A DNA stretch of 64,000 bases, taken from assembly GCA_002189035.1 (NCBI GenBank), contig NEEC01000019.1, forward strand, positions 372,001 through 436,000, read 5' to 3'. The DNA comes from Utricularia gibba. Taxonomy: Eukaryota; Streptophyta; Magnoliopsida; Lamiales; Lentibulariaceae. Made by a program: the position numbers and the translations under genes. Position 1 is the stretch's first letter. Each line of letters opens with the position of its first letter. Below the pieces are notes generated by a model that searched no databases, was not told the DNA's origin, and saw only the letters and a list, made by a program, of their open reading frames with translations. This document shows, in pieces, positions 44,386 through 57,589 of the stretch.

Positions 44386-47300
44386 ATGAAACGCAAACGG
44401 AATGAAGATTCACAGGCGTCTCCGCCTTCAAAGGTTTCCGCATTCTGGCCTCATTCTTTGTCGTGCAAATATTTTTTTTTTTCATGTTTTCTGCGATTGC
44501 TCGACGTGTGCACGTTTTTTTTCCCGTTTCAGAGACTAGTTTTGGAGGAAATAGTCGGATTCACGACAAAAAATGGAAGTGGATTGGCATCCAGCTTTTC
44601 GAGTTCGAAGACTGCGTACATTGCAGGGGGTGTGGTGGTGCTGTATGACGTTCTCTTGGGCACCCATTCGTACTTCATTCCACCAAAACGAACTCCGAGG
44701 CTCTTGAATTGCGTAGCGTTGTCGGGTGATGCAAGTATTGTTGCAGCTGGAGAGGCATGAGTTTTATCTTATCACGGATTTTCAGTATATTATTGCGATA
44801 TGTATTAATTCTTGGAATTGTTTGCATGAGAGAGTGAAACAGTATCACCCAGCTTTTTCTATGGTTGATATTGATGCTCCCTTCACGATGCGCTTGAATT
44901 GTCGAAAGCCTCCCCTTGATTTTAATGTGAATAATGGCCTTATTCCATTTTTCTGGTTACTGTGATTACAATTTTCATGATAAAAGGTTCTTCATGTCTC
45001 CACCTTTTGAACTCTTTTTATCCAATTTTTCAGTTCGGGCGTCAACCAGCGATACTATTATGGGATTGCACCACCTTAGCATTTATTTGCGAGCTGAAAG
45101 GTCATCAGTATGGCGTGGCCTGTATGGCTCTGTCACATGATGGTTAGTTAAGAATTGCCAGGACATTTATCTTACTTAGACAGGCCAATTTTGTTATAAA
45201 GTTAAGCATTTGCAGGCAAACATTTAGTGTCTGTCGGATTGCCTCGTGATGGATGCATTTGTCTCTGGGATTTGAAGCATAAGATCTTGGCTGCAAAATT
45301 TACAGCAGCCTCAGTTTCTTCCCCCATTTCATTTATTGAGTTCTCACCAGATAGCAAGTTGTTTGTCTCTGTGGGAAAAAATCATTTGAAATTCTGGAAA
45401 ATTAGAGTACCTACTGGATCTCGCGCAAGAACTGCATCTGTATCCCTCATCATGCAAAAGGAATTTGGTGGACTGAAGAAGGAAATGGAATTCATTGCTG
45501 TTCGATGTTCCAGTCAGAGGAGTTGTGATTCGGGGGATCATAATAATGATGCAAAGAAGATACCATTTTATGCTGTAACGGATAAAGGCAAGTAAGAATT
45601 AATGAGTCATGAGAGCACAAACCTGTGTGTTGGCTCACTCTTCATTGTAATAACTTGTTTTCTTACGATCTCTTTGTAGGAACTTTGTGTATGATATATG
45701 CAGATACATCTGCTATTAAAATGGTGGAGTTAGAGGTAACGATCCGGTTGCTTGATTTTGCCAAACTAGATGTTTAATGACCAGATACGTATGCTTAGTT
45801 ACTTTATAGACTTGGCATAAAGAACGTCCTTTGTCTTTTATAGAAAAATGGCCTAGGAAAATTATTGAACCATGTTATCTTTTTGAGACCGGTTTTCTGC
45901 ACTACCACCACAAGATCACAATACTCCTGGAGATGGCAATGATCGGTTGATATTGCTTTGCTTTTTTCTGGGTCAATTTCAGGTGAAGAAATGTTTTGCA
46001 GTATCTGCATCCACACGTTGGGTTGCTTGTGCTTGCAACAATGGCCTCGTTAAATTTTACAGCACCAGTTCTCTTAAATATGCTGGTAGCTTATGTTATA
46101 ATGAAGAAAAAGCGCTTGAGAAGTCAGATGGTGTGGATTGCAGAGTAAACATCAAAGTCAATGTTCAGACTCAAGATTCATTTCCGGATGCCCTTGCATG
46201 TCAATTTTCATCAGAGGAAGAGCTTGGCAAGTACTGATAATTGCAAAATTATCCACTAATGCAGTCCTTTTTTGATGAGAATTTTGTTCTGCAGTGGTAT
46301 TGTATGGCGATCGTAGCCTTCACATATGGAACATCAGCGATATGTCCAGGGTAACATGATAAGCTTTATGATCACTATAGTACATAATGTACCCCTTGAT
46401 CTATTTATTTTTTTATCTTCAAATTCATATGTTGGACTGTGCTACTACCTATGATTAACCTCCGTATCACAATTGTATATTGTCTAGGCCACAAGGCGTT
46501 TCTTACTCACTTCGCATAGTGGATGCATATGGAACATTATAAATTTTCCATCTGAAAACAATCATGATTCCTCTCCTGCTTATGTTGCCGAAGGAGGTGC
46601 TGGGGTAACAACATTTGCGACATGTGCAGCTGATGGTAACATTAAGTTGTGGGATCTAGTATACCAGACTTCCTCTCTAGAGGCTTCAAATCTTCCAAAC
46701 ACAGCGAGTGCTGGACTCTTTGTACGTGACAATGTTGGTAAAGGTATGGCATTCCCTGGATTTAGATCAGTGGCTGCCAGTTCTGATGGAAACTACCTAG
46801 CGGCTGGTGATTTCCAAGGAAACATCCATGTTTTCAACTTAGAAACATCTGATTCTATCTGCATTCAGGTAGTCATTTCAAGCTACATGTATTTACTTTG
46901 GAAAGCCAAAATTGTTCATAATTTCTGTATTTTTCAGTGTTATCAGTGAAAAAAAAAATATCTGAGAATGTACTTAAACAATGTATTGGCGTCCTTGCAG
47001 GGTATGCATATTGGGGAAATACTTTCTTTATGTTTTAGCTTCGAGTCCAGGAAAGATATTCCTTCAGAAGAATCAGGAAACCATTTTTTTCTGGCCTCGG
47101 CAGGAAGTGATGGAAAAGTCCATCTTTTTGACGTTAACAGGTCAGTATCGGAGAGAGCCAACAAGTGAACTGATGTTCTGTTTAGTACATAACCTGAATT
47201 TATGCTGGCATCAGGAACTTTCACCACTTTGGATGTATTGATTACCACAAATATGCTGTCACAGCTGTGAAGATCTTAGAAAATGGTCATGAGATCCTTA

Positions 47301-49414
47301 CGTTTGGTGCAGACAGGTGAATTGGATGGGTGTTTTTGAATTCATTAGTACGTCGCATGATCATTTACTTGTGTTTATCATGCAACAAATGTTTTCGCTC
47401 CTCAGTCGTTCGAAAATCGTGTCTTGCTCTTACCCCCTGCAGGTATCTGGTGCTGCATAGTTTGAAGTTTAGTGACAAGGAATGCAAGATTTCCTACCTA
47501 GGCAGGATTGAAGCCACTGGAATCATCAAGGACTTGGCCATAACACATCCAACGCCTGTCGCATTCACTGTGTGCCAGGTAACTATATCTACGAATACCA
47601 TTTCTTTAAAACCAATATGGTTCTAATTTTTGTCACCATGTTCACAGGATAAGATGATCAATGTAATAGACATTAAATCAAGAACACTAGTTAACTCCTT
47701 CAAAACCGATTTGGATACAGCGGAACCAATAAAGGTAAACTATTCATTCTCATTCAAAGATCTCTGGATCCCACCATGATTGTTCTCTTATCTTAGCTGC
47801 AGGCAACTCTTGATGAAAGTTGCAGTTATTTGGCTTGCGCTTCTAATAGATGTATCTATATATATGACTGCGCGACTGGGAACATGGTCGCAAAAGCAGT
47901 TGGACACACGGATGCCATTACAGGACTCGTCTTTTTGCGGGACTGCACGCATCTTGCTTCTGTAAGCGATCTTCATGACGCATTTCATGAATCTTAATTA
48001 TCAGTTTTCTAATCAAATGATTTCCTAACACTTCAAGGCCAGCGAGGACGGTTGCATCTTCGTTTGGAAGCTCCCTGCGTCATTGTCTTCAAAAAGAACT
48101 GGAAAGTGTCCAATTCATTTTCCACCTAACAGCATTGGCTCCTTGGCGTTAGTTGACTGCAGCAGTCAAAGATGCACCGAGAAGGAACCGATAAAAAGTC
48201 ACTCGAGAAAAAACTCGGAGGAATTGTTCGCCAAGAAAACCGAATTCCTGGGAAGCGGAAACTTCAAATTTAGTTTGTCTCGACTCCCCAAGTGGGCAAA
48301 AGAGAAGGTCATTGGTGATGCACCCCATTCAGACGTATGGTTCTGATTCACTCTAGAAGTCACTTCAATAAAGCTGTGATACCTCTGTGCCAATGATCAT
48401 ATCCTTTCATTGTCTGTGCTGCTCAGGTTAATTCAGTACAGAGTGATCAGTGTCCTGAATTCAGGAGTCCATGTGAAGACAGTGCTGTAGTTGGTCGGCG
48501 ATGCTCCGGAACCATGTCAAGAGACACGTCAGGAGCATCTGGTGACTTGGCATCTCTAAGCCCTCAACAGAATTATGGGTGAGCTCTGGCCTTTTTTCTA
48601 GTAACATGGCATTGTTTTGCTTATGGTATCTTGAATTCGGAATGCGTACAGCACCCGGCAAGAGAACAATCAATGGTTGACCATTCACACAGTCTGCATG
48701 GACCTGAACGATTCCCCGAGTACGTCTGGTTCAGGCTTCATGAATGGCGGCATTCCACTTTTTGAAACAAGCAGAACAAGAAGTGAGTTCAAGCTGCTCC
48801 CGATACATAAAAGAAGAGTATGCTAAATTTCAGTTCGGGATGAAAACATTATTATACCTCTGTTGAGTTGTTGCTAAGTTGCAGATGGGTACGCGAATTT
48901 TCCTGGGGCGCATGGTGAATGCATCAGCGTGAAGGCATCTTCAGAACCCCGGCCTGATTCCTGCCTCGTCGTACGGACCATAGGAAAACTATTGTTTGTG
49001 ATCCTAAATATCTTTTTTCCTTTGCATCAGACTGAGATTTTTCGCATACGCTTTCATCTGCAGGATCCAGGAAAGTCGGCCAAGAGTACTAGTGATTCTG
49101 CGAAGCTTCTTGACTGCAACGCCACATTGCCTCAGACGCAGAAGAGCTGCTTCACGCAACACGGAGTGGAAGAAGAACCACGTGGGTTAGCGGAAACGGC
49201 AAGGTCGTGTGAGGAAGCCTTGCAGAGTGTGGAAGCTGCGGTAGATAATGCTCTGCAATCATTTCACCAACTTGCGAGCCTCCGTTGGAAGGGATCACGC
49301 AGTTATCAAGTTAATCTGCATGCTGAAGCAGCAACAAGGATATCTTCATTGGAAAGGAAGATGCACGAAATTGCTCTGTTACTTGAGCCATTCCAACATC
49401 CCACTTCCAGTTAG
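44386..49414 (+). CDS. WD40-repeat protein, WDR62/MAPKBP1-like
   Basis: Seventeen exons give about 1073 residues: 44386-44433, 44533-44754, 45034-45142, 45216-45587, 45680-45735, 45983-46226, 46295-46350, 46488-46868, 47001-47140, 47215-47316, 47443-47578, 47648-47734, 47803-47961, 48038-48334, 48427-48578, 48652-48782, 48885-49414. It starts MKRKRNEDSQASPPSK. Two beta-propellers of WD repeats are seen (LLWDCTTLAFICELKGHQYG, GCICLWDLKHKI, GCIWNIINF, GNIKLWDLV, GKVHLFDVN, CIYIYDCATGNMVAKAVGHT, GCIFVWKLP), then a disordered region and a helical tail. Animal relatives scaffold JNK/MAPK signalling and spindle poles; plant function is not established. Three introns (after exons 2, 4 and 6) use GC donors. 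The last exon may hide a 66-base intron at 48998-49063. Confidence 0.85.
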
Positions 49415-49908
49415 AGATAAAGTAATTCTTTTGAACTTTATTCCTTGGGGTCATACCGTGGAGTGTGCATATAAAAGGCACCTTAAGTCATGTAAACAAT
49501 TTCAAACAGCTAGTCTTCGAAGTAAAAAAAAAAAAGAAAGCAAAGCAGCATACAAAAAACAAAGAGTTCTCGACTGTGAAGCAAGTTCTTCTACCATGAA
49601 ACGCTAGTCAGCATTAAAAGGACAGTGAGGTCTAACCAAAAAAAACTTCACCTGCTTTCATTGGAGTGCCCCAGGACAACTATGTTTCTAGTGATGTTTC
49701 CAACCCCAATCTTCGAAATGTACACGATTATATGGAATCCACAATTATCAAAAGAAGAGACTCGTACTAAGCAGATGTCGGGGGTGAATGAACTACCGAA
49801 CCTGTTTGGATGTAGAGAAACCAGGAATGGGAGGAGGTACGAATGCACAGGTGTGGGTGTGCTATCCAAGCTACCAAAAATGAACGTATCTGTACCCGTC
49901 AAGTTGAG
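49415..49908. other. Convergent 3' ends
   Basis: This is the space between the stop codons of the WD40 gene and the ELM2-SANT gene. It contains probable 3' UTRs of both and no supported coding sequence. Confidence 0.6.
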
Positions 49909-51482
49909 CTACTGAGGATGGCCTCGTATGTATCTAGACTTTACAGTTTTAGGATCACGGGCTGTTAGGGACCTCCATCCAGATCTTTCCCGTGTGTTCA
50001 GGTTGGAATCATGATCTTCATCCTCATCATCGGTGTTAATATTTGCTAAAGATGATCTTGTGTGCATGGCCATGCGACGAGGAATGTATACATCAAAGTA
50101 ATAGCTGACTATCTCTCTCCTATGCTTATAGGGAAAGGACTTACGGGCATTCTTGAACCAGTCCTCGGAGTCGGATGATGAGCTCTTTTTAAGCAGAGAC
50201 TCAAATTTCCGTTGTGCCTTTGCTGTCCATGACTTCAAGGCTTGCTCACCGATCTCATCGAATTTCCAACTGAAAAAGGCAGGGCCAATATCAGACTTGA
50301 GGCGCTGCCTTTCCTCCTCTATGTGGTCCTGGATGCAAACAGAAGATCCAGGTGATTCACAGGAGCACGAGTTTGATCTCCCCTTTCCAACAGTACCAGC
50401 AGCGGTTTCCTCATTCCTCTTTTCGATAGGCCAAACTCGGGCCCCTAGCCACTTGCAATTGTTAGAATCACTAATATATGTTCCAACAAGAACAGTGATA
50501 TCCACTGAACCATCCCATTCAGGTACTTCAACTTGGAATCTGGGGGAAACTGGAATAAATTTTTTATCAGCATGATCACCGATGACGTACAATAACCTGT
50601 CTGAGTGCCTGGGAAGATCCGAATCTGCAGTTCGTGCCTTATGAATCAAGAGATTTCATGATGAAAATGCATTACTAATGTGATAAAGAGGGCTACCAGG
50701 TGGTTGCTCAACCATACTTGGTCCCTCAGGAAAAACAAGGTTAATTGAAAGCTTAGGCTCATCATCTTCTACTAACTGCTCACGTATTCTCCTCCTCTGT
50801 AAGACAGCGAATAGTTCATTTTGTTATGTATGAATTACAAAAATCAACAGCAAGTGAAACTTAGATCTATCTGGATTACCTACACCATCCACCATACTAA
50901 TCGGCATTTCCAGACTCATGAACGACACGAAAAAAATTACAAGAAAATCAAAAGGAAACTTTCAAAATTTAGCTTGGAAAGATCTCAACGCATAGGTCAT
51001 ATAATCCATTTCTCTACGAAAAGAAAGCACATAAAACCTATAACAAATGAAAAATACTTCATTCAACTTACAAATGATGCGAATGCAACAGGATTACTCT
51101 AACATGTAAATGAGATAAACAATCCATAAAAATTCCAACATGTAATATGCTAAAGAAAAAAATAAGAAATTAGAAGCATCACAACCATGAGAAACCGAAT
51201 ACAAAGTGGAGTAAAACAATGATACATTCATGAAGGCTGAGGTACCGATGATCTTTTGAACTTTTTCGTGAACATGACTTCTCTAAATCTGCCAATATAT
51301 TCCCGAATACGCTGAGTGTTATCCACAGAGAATTTCCCTAGTGGATCAACTGCGAATTGTCTTAGCAACCGAATCGCATCTTCGTCAGAGTATCCTTTAG
51401 AAACCTCACTGCATTGTGCCTCCTTCACTTCGCTTGGGCTATCCTCCACTTTCTTCCTCTTCCCTACTCGTTTTCGAGTCAT
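49909..51482 (-). CDS. ELM2-SANT domain protein (ARID/ELM2-type plant regulator)
   Basis: Three exons (51482-51246, 50796-50697, 50624-49909) join in frame to give 350 residues. The N-terminus is basic (MTRKRVGKRKKVEDSP). The ELM2 region carries FQVEVPEWDGSVD and CKWLGARVWPIEKR. A linker follows with GRSNSCSCESPGSSVCIQDHI. The SANT/Myb-like region carries FFSWKFDEIGEQALKSWT and FPYKHRREIVSYYFDVYIPR. ELM2-SANT proteins dock histone deacetylases in animals; plant relatives are presumed chromatin regulators. The tail is Asp/Glu-rich and ends KSRYIRGHPQ. The protein is nuclear by inference from its basic N-terminus. Confidence 0.85.
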
Positions 51483-54400
51483 AATCTGGTTTCAGTGCCC
51501 TACGCCTCTTCAAATACCAAGTTAAAAACTGAACACAGTCCACCAACCACTCTATTCATACCGATTGAAAATGCATAACCGTAAATTACGAGAACACTCA
51601 CCCCGCAAATCGCTACCTCAAAACATCAATAAATCAAACAACAAAAACACTGTTACACTTCAGCCGCTAATCGATATCCGTCTTTTCGCATTTCCGCAGA
51701 TCATAACATTCAAATCGGCAAACGACGCAATGGAAAATCAACAGTTAACTGAATCAAACCTTGCGTAAGCCTTCAACATCCAGTAGCTCAGTATCAGTAC
51801 GATGTCAAAAACCTCATGCAAGGGAAGTTAATATAGTGTAGAAATGATCCGAAAAAAAAAAATACCCGAGCGAATCGAAAGCGGAACGTGTTTTCTGTCA
51901 ATCGAACGAAGAGAACAAACGAGTACCTCGGCGCTGCATCACAATTCGCATGAGAAACCAGTTTCGCGCGCAACTGCACCGAGGAGCACCTACAAGTAAC
52001 TTCAGAGGAGCTGCCCGCTCCTCCTCCAAGATTTTCTAGCTTTTTTAATCCTTAATTTTTCCGATTATGCGTATGCAAAATAAGTCAGACTTATGGTAAA
52101 TGAATATTCCACACCGCTTTTGAAAATGAGTTCACATTTATAAAATCCAAGACTCCTAAACCCTGAATTGGTACTTGTGTGAATAGGTGATATAAAATTC
52201 GGAGTTGATTAGATGGATTTAATCCCAATTCATAATTTAATAATCTCAGCCTATAATCCATGGTGGAACAAATCTCATTAAAAACGTTGAGTTTTAAAAA
52301 AAGGAAAAATATAGTGTTTTTCCAAAGGAAGTGCGGAAGAATCCTAGACAAATATCATAACGTTAAGATTAAATAAAATGATCATACAAATTTTATACAA
52401 AACTTTTTTTAAGCACGGCAAGGCATTCATTGTAAGAACTCTAAAATTAAGAATGCATGAATTGAAGTAATTTCAATATGAATGAACTTATGAGAAGGCA
52501 GACCAAAATGAAAAAAATATATATAAAAAACGTGAGAATTGACTTTCCAAACATATAATATTGTGTAAGATTAATGTGTATTGATACATTTGTTTTCAAT
52601 AATTTTATTAAAAATATCATATTTAAATATTTATTTAAAAAAATGTTGAATTCAACGTAACTTTTTATAAAAATACTTTAATCTAAAAACATAAATGAAC
52701 TAAAGAAAAGATGGAATCTGATTTTAAATGTTAACAATACACGCGGATTAATGTTTCAGGTATTCGCTTTAATCATAAGAATCATGTTCAGGGGCAAATT
52801 CCTTTTTTAATAAATAAAAAAAGAGAAATAATGCGATATCTCAGTTGCTTATACATCTTGGCCCAACAAGAATGTATGGGTAGGCCCAAATTTTATTTTC
52901 CGTCATTTAGAAGGATATATTCTATTAATTTAAAACCTTATTATTGCACCTGTCACGTAATATATGATTAAAATATTTAAATCTAGGACTCTCTTGACTA
53001 TTTAATTAGCATAAGTTTCAATTGCAACTCCTTTGAATGAGTTGTATTCGCAAGTCGGATGGCTGTGGCGCTGACGGATGTACGTAGACATTGTGCCACC
53101 CTGGAACACGGAGAAAATACATTAATTAAATAGGATTAAAAATACTTAATTAAATCTTAATCCTAAACCACGACCCTCCCGACGCCTTTAAATCATCTAC
53201 CAACCGAAAGAGCGGCGCGTCATTAATGCGCTAACACCAAACGCAGTTGACTTGGCCATTCCTATTGTTATCATATAGCATTCCCAAATTGCAATTTGGG
53301 GCTGAGCATGTGATATTTTCATACAATTTTATGACTCAAAAATTGACCATAGAGGATGCAGGTTTGGGTATAAAACAGTACTTAAAGATTGAATATGTGT
53401 GATTAGAGAAAACATAAAACCGTGAAGGTAATTTCGGAATTATTTAGATAAGGGAATGGGATTAGTTACAAAGGATGATGTCAACCACCGAATGATGAGT
53501 CCGTTTCGGAGTCGTTAACTGATGAATGAGCTTGAGAGACTCCCGCCACCAGCAATTTCTGGGCCTAGCCGAAATTCCATTTCCGCCAGCCGCCTCCTAA
53601 TCAGTGAGCTGAGTCCATATATTTTTTTTTTTTTCGAAACAACTTGATTGGTTTTATTTCAAGCTTGGTTCTGTAACATAGAAAACTTGTACCAAATGGG
53701 CATAATTTGATGTATTAAGCATGCATTATATCCATTATTTCGAACATTTCGAATCGAGATATTCATCTATATATCTTATTACTATATAGTTATGATTGGA
53801 GAATTATTTCTAATGAAATAAAAATCATGTTTCATTTGAATAGAGTTGACTCATATTTGATAATAAAATTAATTTTAGAGTAATTATTCAAAAAATAGCC
53901 TAAATATTTGTCATTTATAACTTGCAATGTCATCTAGTATGCAATTTTGAAGACATTTAACCAGTGTTTTGAAAAATTTTTAAAATGTATTTATATTTTT
54001 TTTCAAAATTATTTTTAAAATTTAAAAATAATTAATAATAATAAAAATGAATCGTAATTATTCTAGAAAATTGTATTAGTTAAAAAGTAGAAGTAAGATA
54101 TAAAAGTTAATCATTCATTATTTTTTTAAAAGTAATTTTTTTAATATAATTTCAATATTATTTTTGGTAAAATCATTTTTACAATCAACAATAATTTAAA
54201 ATAAAACTATTTTTATTTTTTAAAAAATAAAAATAACTTTCGAAAATTTTCCAGTATAATGTTTCAGACTTTTTAAGTTTTGTTCTTCTAAAATAATTTA
54301 TTATAAGTGTTTTCAATGAACAAGAAAGTATTTGCATTGCTAGATTTTTTGAACAAGAATTGTGAGAACCTCCCGAACACTTGACAGGCCTTTGTTCCTC

Positions 54401-54570
54401 ACCTCACCTTCACATTCTGCTTCTACATTAATGGGGAAAAAAAAGGGTAGTCTGTAACATGCAAGAAAATGGCATTGAAAGCATCTTTTCCACCCGCAAC
54501 TGGAAGATTTGGTAGTCTTCTTCTCCTCTAACAACGGGACCGAAAACGACGTCGTGTCTACATGGCTCTA
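51483..54570. other. Intergenic: ELM2-SANT leader, AT-rich DNA, laccase promoter
   Basis: 51483-52000 is probably the 5' leader and promoter of the minus-strand gene. 52000-54300 is AT-rich with no open frame of note. A single AC element (ACCAACC, 53199-53205) lies about 1.5 kb before the laccase; such motifs bind secondary-wall MYBs, but one copy at this distance is weak evidence. Confidence 0.5.
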
Positions 54571-54576
54571 CATGTG

Positions 54577-54584
54577 TATTTAAG
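54577..54584 (+). promoter_or_regulatory. TATA-like box of the laccase gene
   Basis: TATTTAAG lies 97 bases before the laccase start codon, followed by a short AG-rich leader (AG repeat at about 54646-54661). Confidence 0.45.
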
Positions 54585-54673
54585 CAAGACAAGCATATTG
54601 TTGGTACAGCTCATTCATTCCGAATTCCACAGTAGCGTCATACACTAGAGAGAGAGAGAGAGGGGGAAGGGAG

Positions 54674-57589
54674 ATGGAGAGCTTCCCGGTCCGAGTTTTG
54701 CTGATCATTCTGCTCGCCTTCGTGGCTCCGGCGGCCGTCCAATCAAGAACCAGGGCGTACCAATTCAACGTCCGTTACGATCATCTCTTTATTTCTCTAC
54801 TCCTCGTTTCCCTCCCCTAACGTTCCCTTAACCAGGTGGTGATGAGGCACAAGACGCGGCTCTGCTCGACGAAGCCGATCGTCACCGTCAACGGGAAGTT
54901 CCCCGGGCCGACCATCTACGCCAGAGAAGACGACACCGTTCTCATCAGAGTCGTCAACAACGTCAACTACAATATGTCGATGCACTGGTGAGAAAAAAAA
55001 TACATACACACATATATATACATATAGGTGCATAAAAGTTTGTTCAGCGATTGAGTTCCGTCGCCGGAAAGCGTCGTTGGCCGCGGCGCCGCCTTAAATT
55101 CCCTGCCGTCCCCCTGTCCTTTCAATTTTTTGAAAAAATAGTTTAATAATATTTTAATTTTCCTCTGTGCAATACTTTTTTTTATTTCTCTGCTTAAATA
55201 TAACGCAAGAGAAAAGGCCCTGGTTTTGTTAAGGTTTGTTTGTAATGAAAAAACACTTATTTTCTATTTATAAATAATATTTTCCTCCTTACACAGCACG
55301 TGGAGCCCACCTAAGAATTTGTGTGTACTAATTATTGGCAAACGAAGGCGTGATTCATTTTTTCTAGTCGAATTAAATGAAAACTCTCCTGGTGCACTCC
55401 TAATTATTTACGTGTGATTTTTTAATCTTTGCAATATTTTTAAAATTGAAGACGTATTTATAGAATTTTTTTTAACTGTTCCCAAAGGTGACAGACAACA
55501 GCTTTGGTGGGATGCTATATTTATGAACCTGACGCGACAACCCCCCGATAACACAATTAATACCATGGTTAAAAAAACATTATTATTATTATTTTACTAT
55601 ATGATAATTAATGTTCTCGCAGGCACGGGATACGGCAGCTGAGGAGCGGGTGGGCGGACGGACCGGCGTACATCACGCAGTGCCCGATCCAACCGGGGCA
55701 ACAGTATGTATACCGGTTCACCATCACCGGGCAAAGGGGGACGCTGCTGTGGCACGCGCACATACTCTGGCTTCGGGCAACTGTGCACGGGGCGATTGTA
55801 ATATACCCCAGGCTCGGGGTCCCCTACCCTTTCCCCAAGCCCGACAACGAACGTGTCCTTATATTTGGTGGGTAATGGCTTCTACTTCATTAATACAACG
55901 ATTTTGATGCACCGAAATTGATTTCTCAACTGCCCTGGCCTTAATCATACACCTTAGGGTATAAAAAACTCTTTTTGAGGTGCGCATGGGTTTTGTTTCC
56001 TTCTAGAAATGCTGCAACAGAAAACCATGTTGTTAGGGAATACGGGTAGGGGTACCCCTTTAATGATATGATCAAGGAATTGACTCGTTCCTTCCCCAAC
56101 CAACTGATTTTTTTTTTCTTTTTTGTTGTGTAGAGAAAGAGAAACACTTGCAAACAAAAAATGAGGGGGTTGAGTACTATAAATGCTGTTCTTCTTCCTA
56201 CCACGTGGGGTGTCCGTGGGCTAATAAATATCACTCATGTTCTTCTTTTTTAGGTGAATGGTGGAATTCGGACATAGAAGCTGTGATCGACGATTCCCAG
56301 AGTGCTGGGCTGCCCCCAAACGTTTCGGATGGGCATACCATCAATGGCCTATCGGGGCCTGTCGCAGGTTGCCCAATTGCAGGTACAGGAATGAAATAAG
56401 TATGTTGTGACATGGAAGAAGAAATAAAGGCTGTTTTTTTTAATTGTTTTGAAGGTGGGTATACTTTGAATGTGTCACCGGGAAAGTCGTACCTCCTCCG
56501 TCTAATCAACGCAGCGATGAATGAGGAACTCTTTTTCAAGGTCGCCGGGCACCAACTGACGGTCGTGGAAGTGGACGCCGTTTATGTGAAGCCATTCACG
56601 ACGGAGACCGTTGTTATCTCACCTGGACAAACCACCAATGTCATCCTGACGGCTGACCAGGGCTCCGGCAAGTACATGGTCGTCATTTCCCCTTTTGAAG
56701 ACGCTCGAATCATCGCTGTAGACAACAGAACGGCCACCGCCACTGTACAGTACGCTGGTACTGACGCTGATTCTCCGACGACCGTCATCGTCCCTCCGCC
56801 GCGCGACGCCACTCCGGTAGCCCTCTCATTCTTAAACTCTCTCAGAAGCTTGAACTCCGACAGGTACCCAGCAAGAGTTCCCATCGACATAGACCATTTC
56901 CTTCTCATTACCGTGGGTGTCGGGCGGAATCCTTGTCCTACATGCACACGCAACAACGGGACGCGATTTGTGGCGAGCATGAACAACTTGACCTTCACAA
57001 TGCCTACAACGTCCCTCCTACAGGCGCATTACTACAACATTCCCGGTGTGTTCACCGAGGATTTCCCGGCGAACCCGCCTCACCCGTTTAACTACACCAG
57101 CTCGGGACCCGACGGCGGCAATTTGGCGACAGAGACAGGAACGAAGGTCTACAGGCTCCCATATAACGCGAACGTCGAGATAGTTCTGCAAGGGACAGGG
57201 ATTCTGGCAGCGGAGACTCACCCCCTTCATCTCCATGGCTTCAACTTCTTCGCCGTGGGAAGAGGGTACGGAAACTTCGACCGGAATACCGACCCCCAGC
57301 GGTATAATCTAGTCGACCCCATCGAGAGGAACACCATCGGCGTGCCGTCGGCGGGATGGGTGGCGATAAGGTTTCGAGCAGATAATCCTGGTAGGATTTA
57401 ATTAGCTCCCCTCTCTCTTTCTCTATATATATCAAAAGGATCTGAGTTGGTTTTGCAGGGGTTTGGTTCTTGCACTGTCACTTGGAAGTGCACACCACGT
57501 GGGGACTGAAGATGGCCTTCGTGGTGGAAAATGGGCCTGGCCCAAATGAGTCCATTATGCCACCTCCGAAAGACCTGCCCAAATGCTGA
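54674..57589 (+). CDS. Laccase (multicopper oxidase)
   Basis: Six exons (54674-54769, 54836-54987, 55623-55867, 56254-56382, 56455-57390, 57459-57589) give 562 residues with consistent phases. Residues 1-24 are a signal peptide. All four copper-binding blocks are present: HWHGIRQ (split by intron 2), [21 protein letters not shown] and [19 protein letters not shown], with a leucine at the axial position. The ending [10 protein letters not shown] is typical of lignin-type laccases such as LAC4 and LAC17. Many N-glycosylation sites (NVSDG, NRTAT, NNLTF, NYTSS) fit an apoplastic enzyme that oxidises monolignols or flavonoids with O2. The exon-intron pattern is the conserved one for plant laccases. 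The segment that usually holds the miR397 site (INAAMNEEL, 56504-56524) has changed. I cannot assign it to one LAC clade with certainty. Confidence 0.93.

Noticed and set aside
50153-50575. 140-codon plus-strand frame
   Set aside because: It is antisense to the conserved ELM2 exon and has no recognisable domain.
53199-53205. AC element as the functional lignin MYB site of the laccase
   Set aside because: A single ACCAACC about 1.5 kb upstream is expected by chance in this much sequence. It is recorded only as a possibility.
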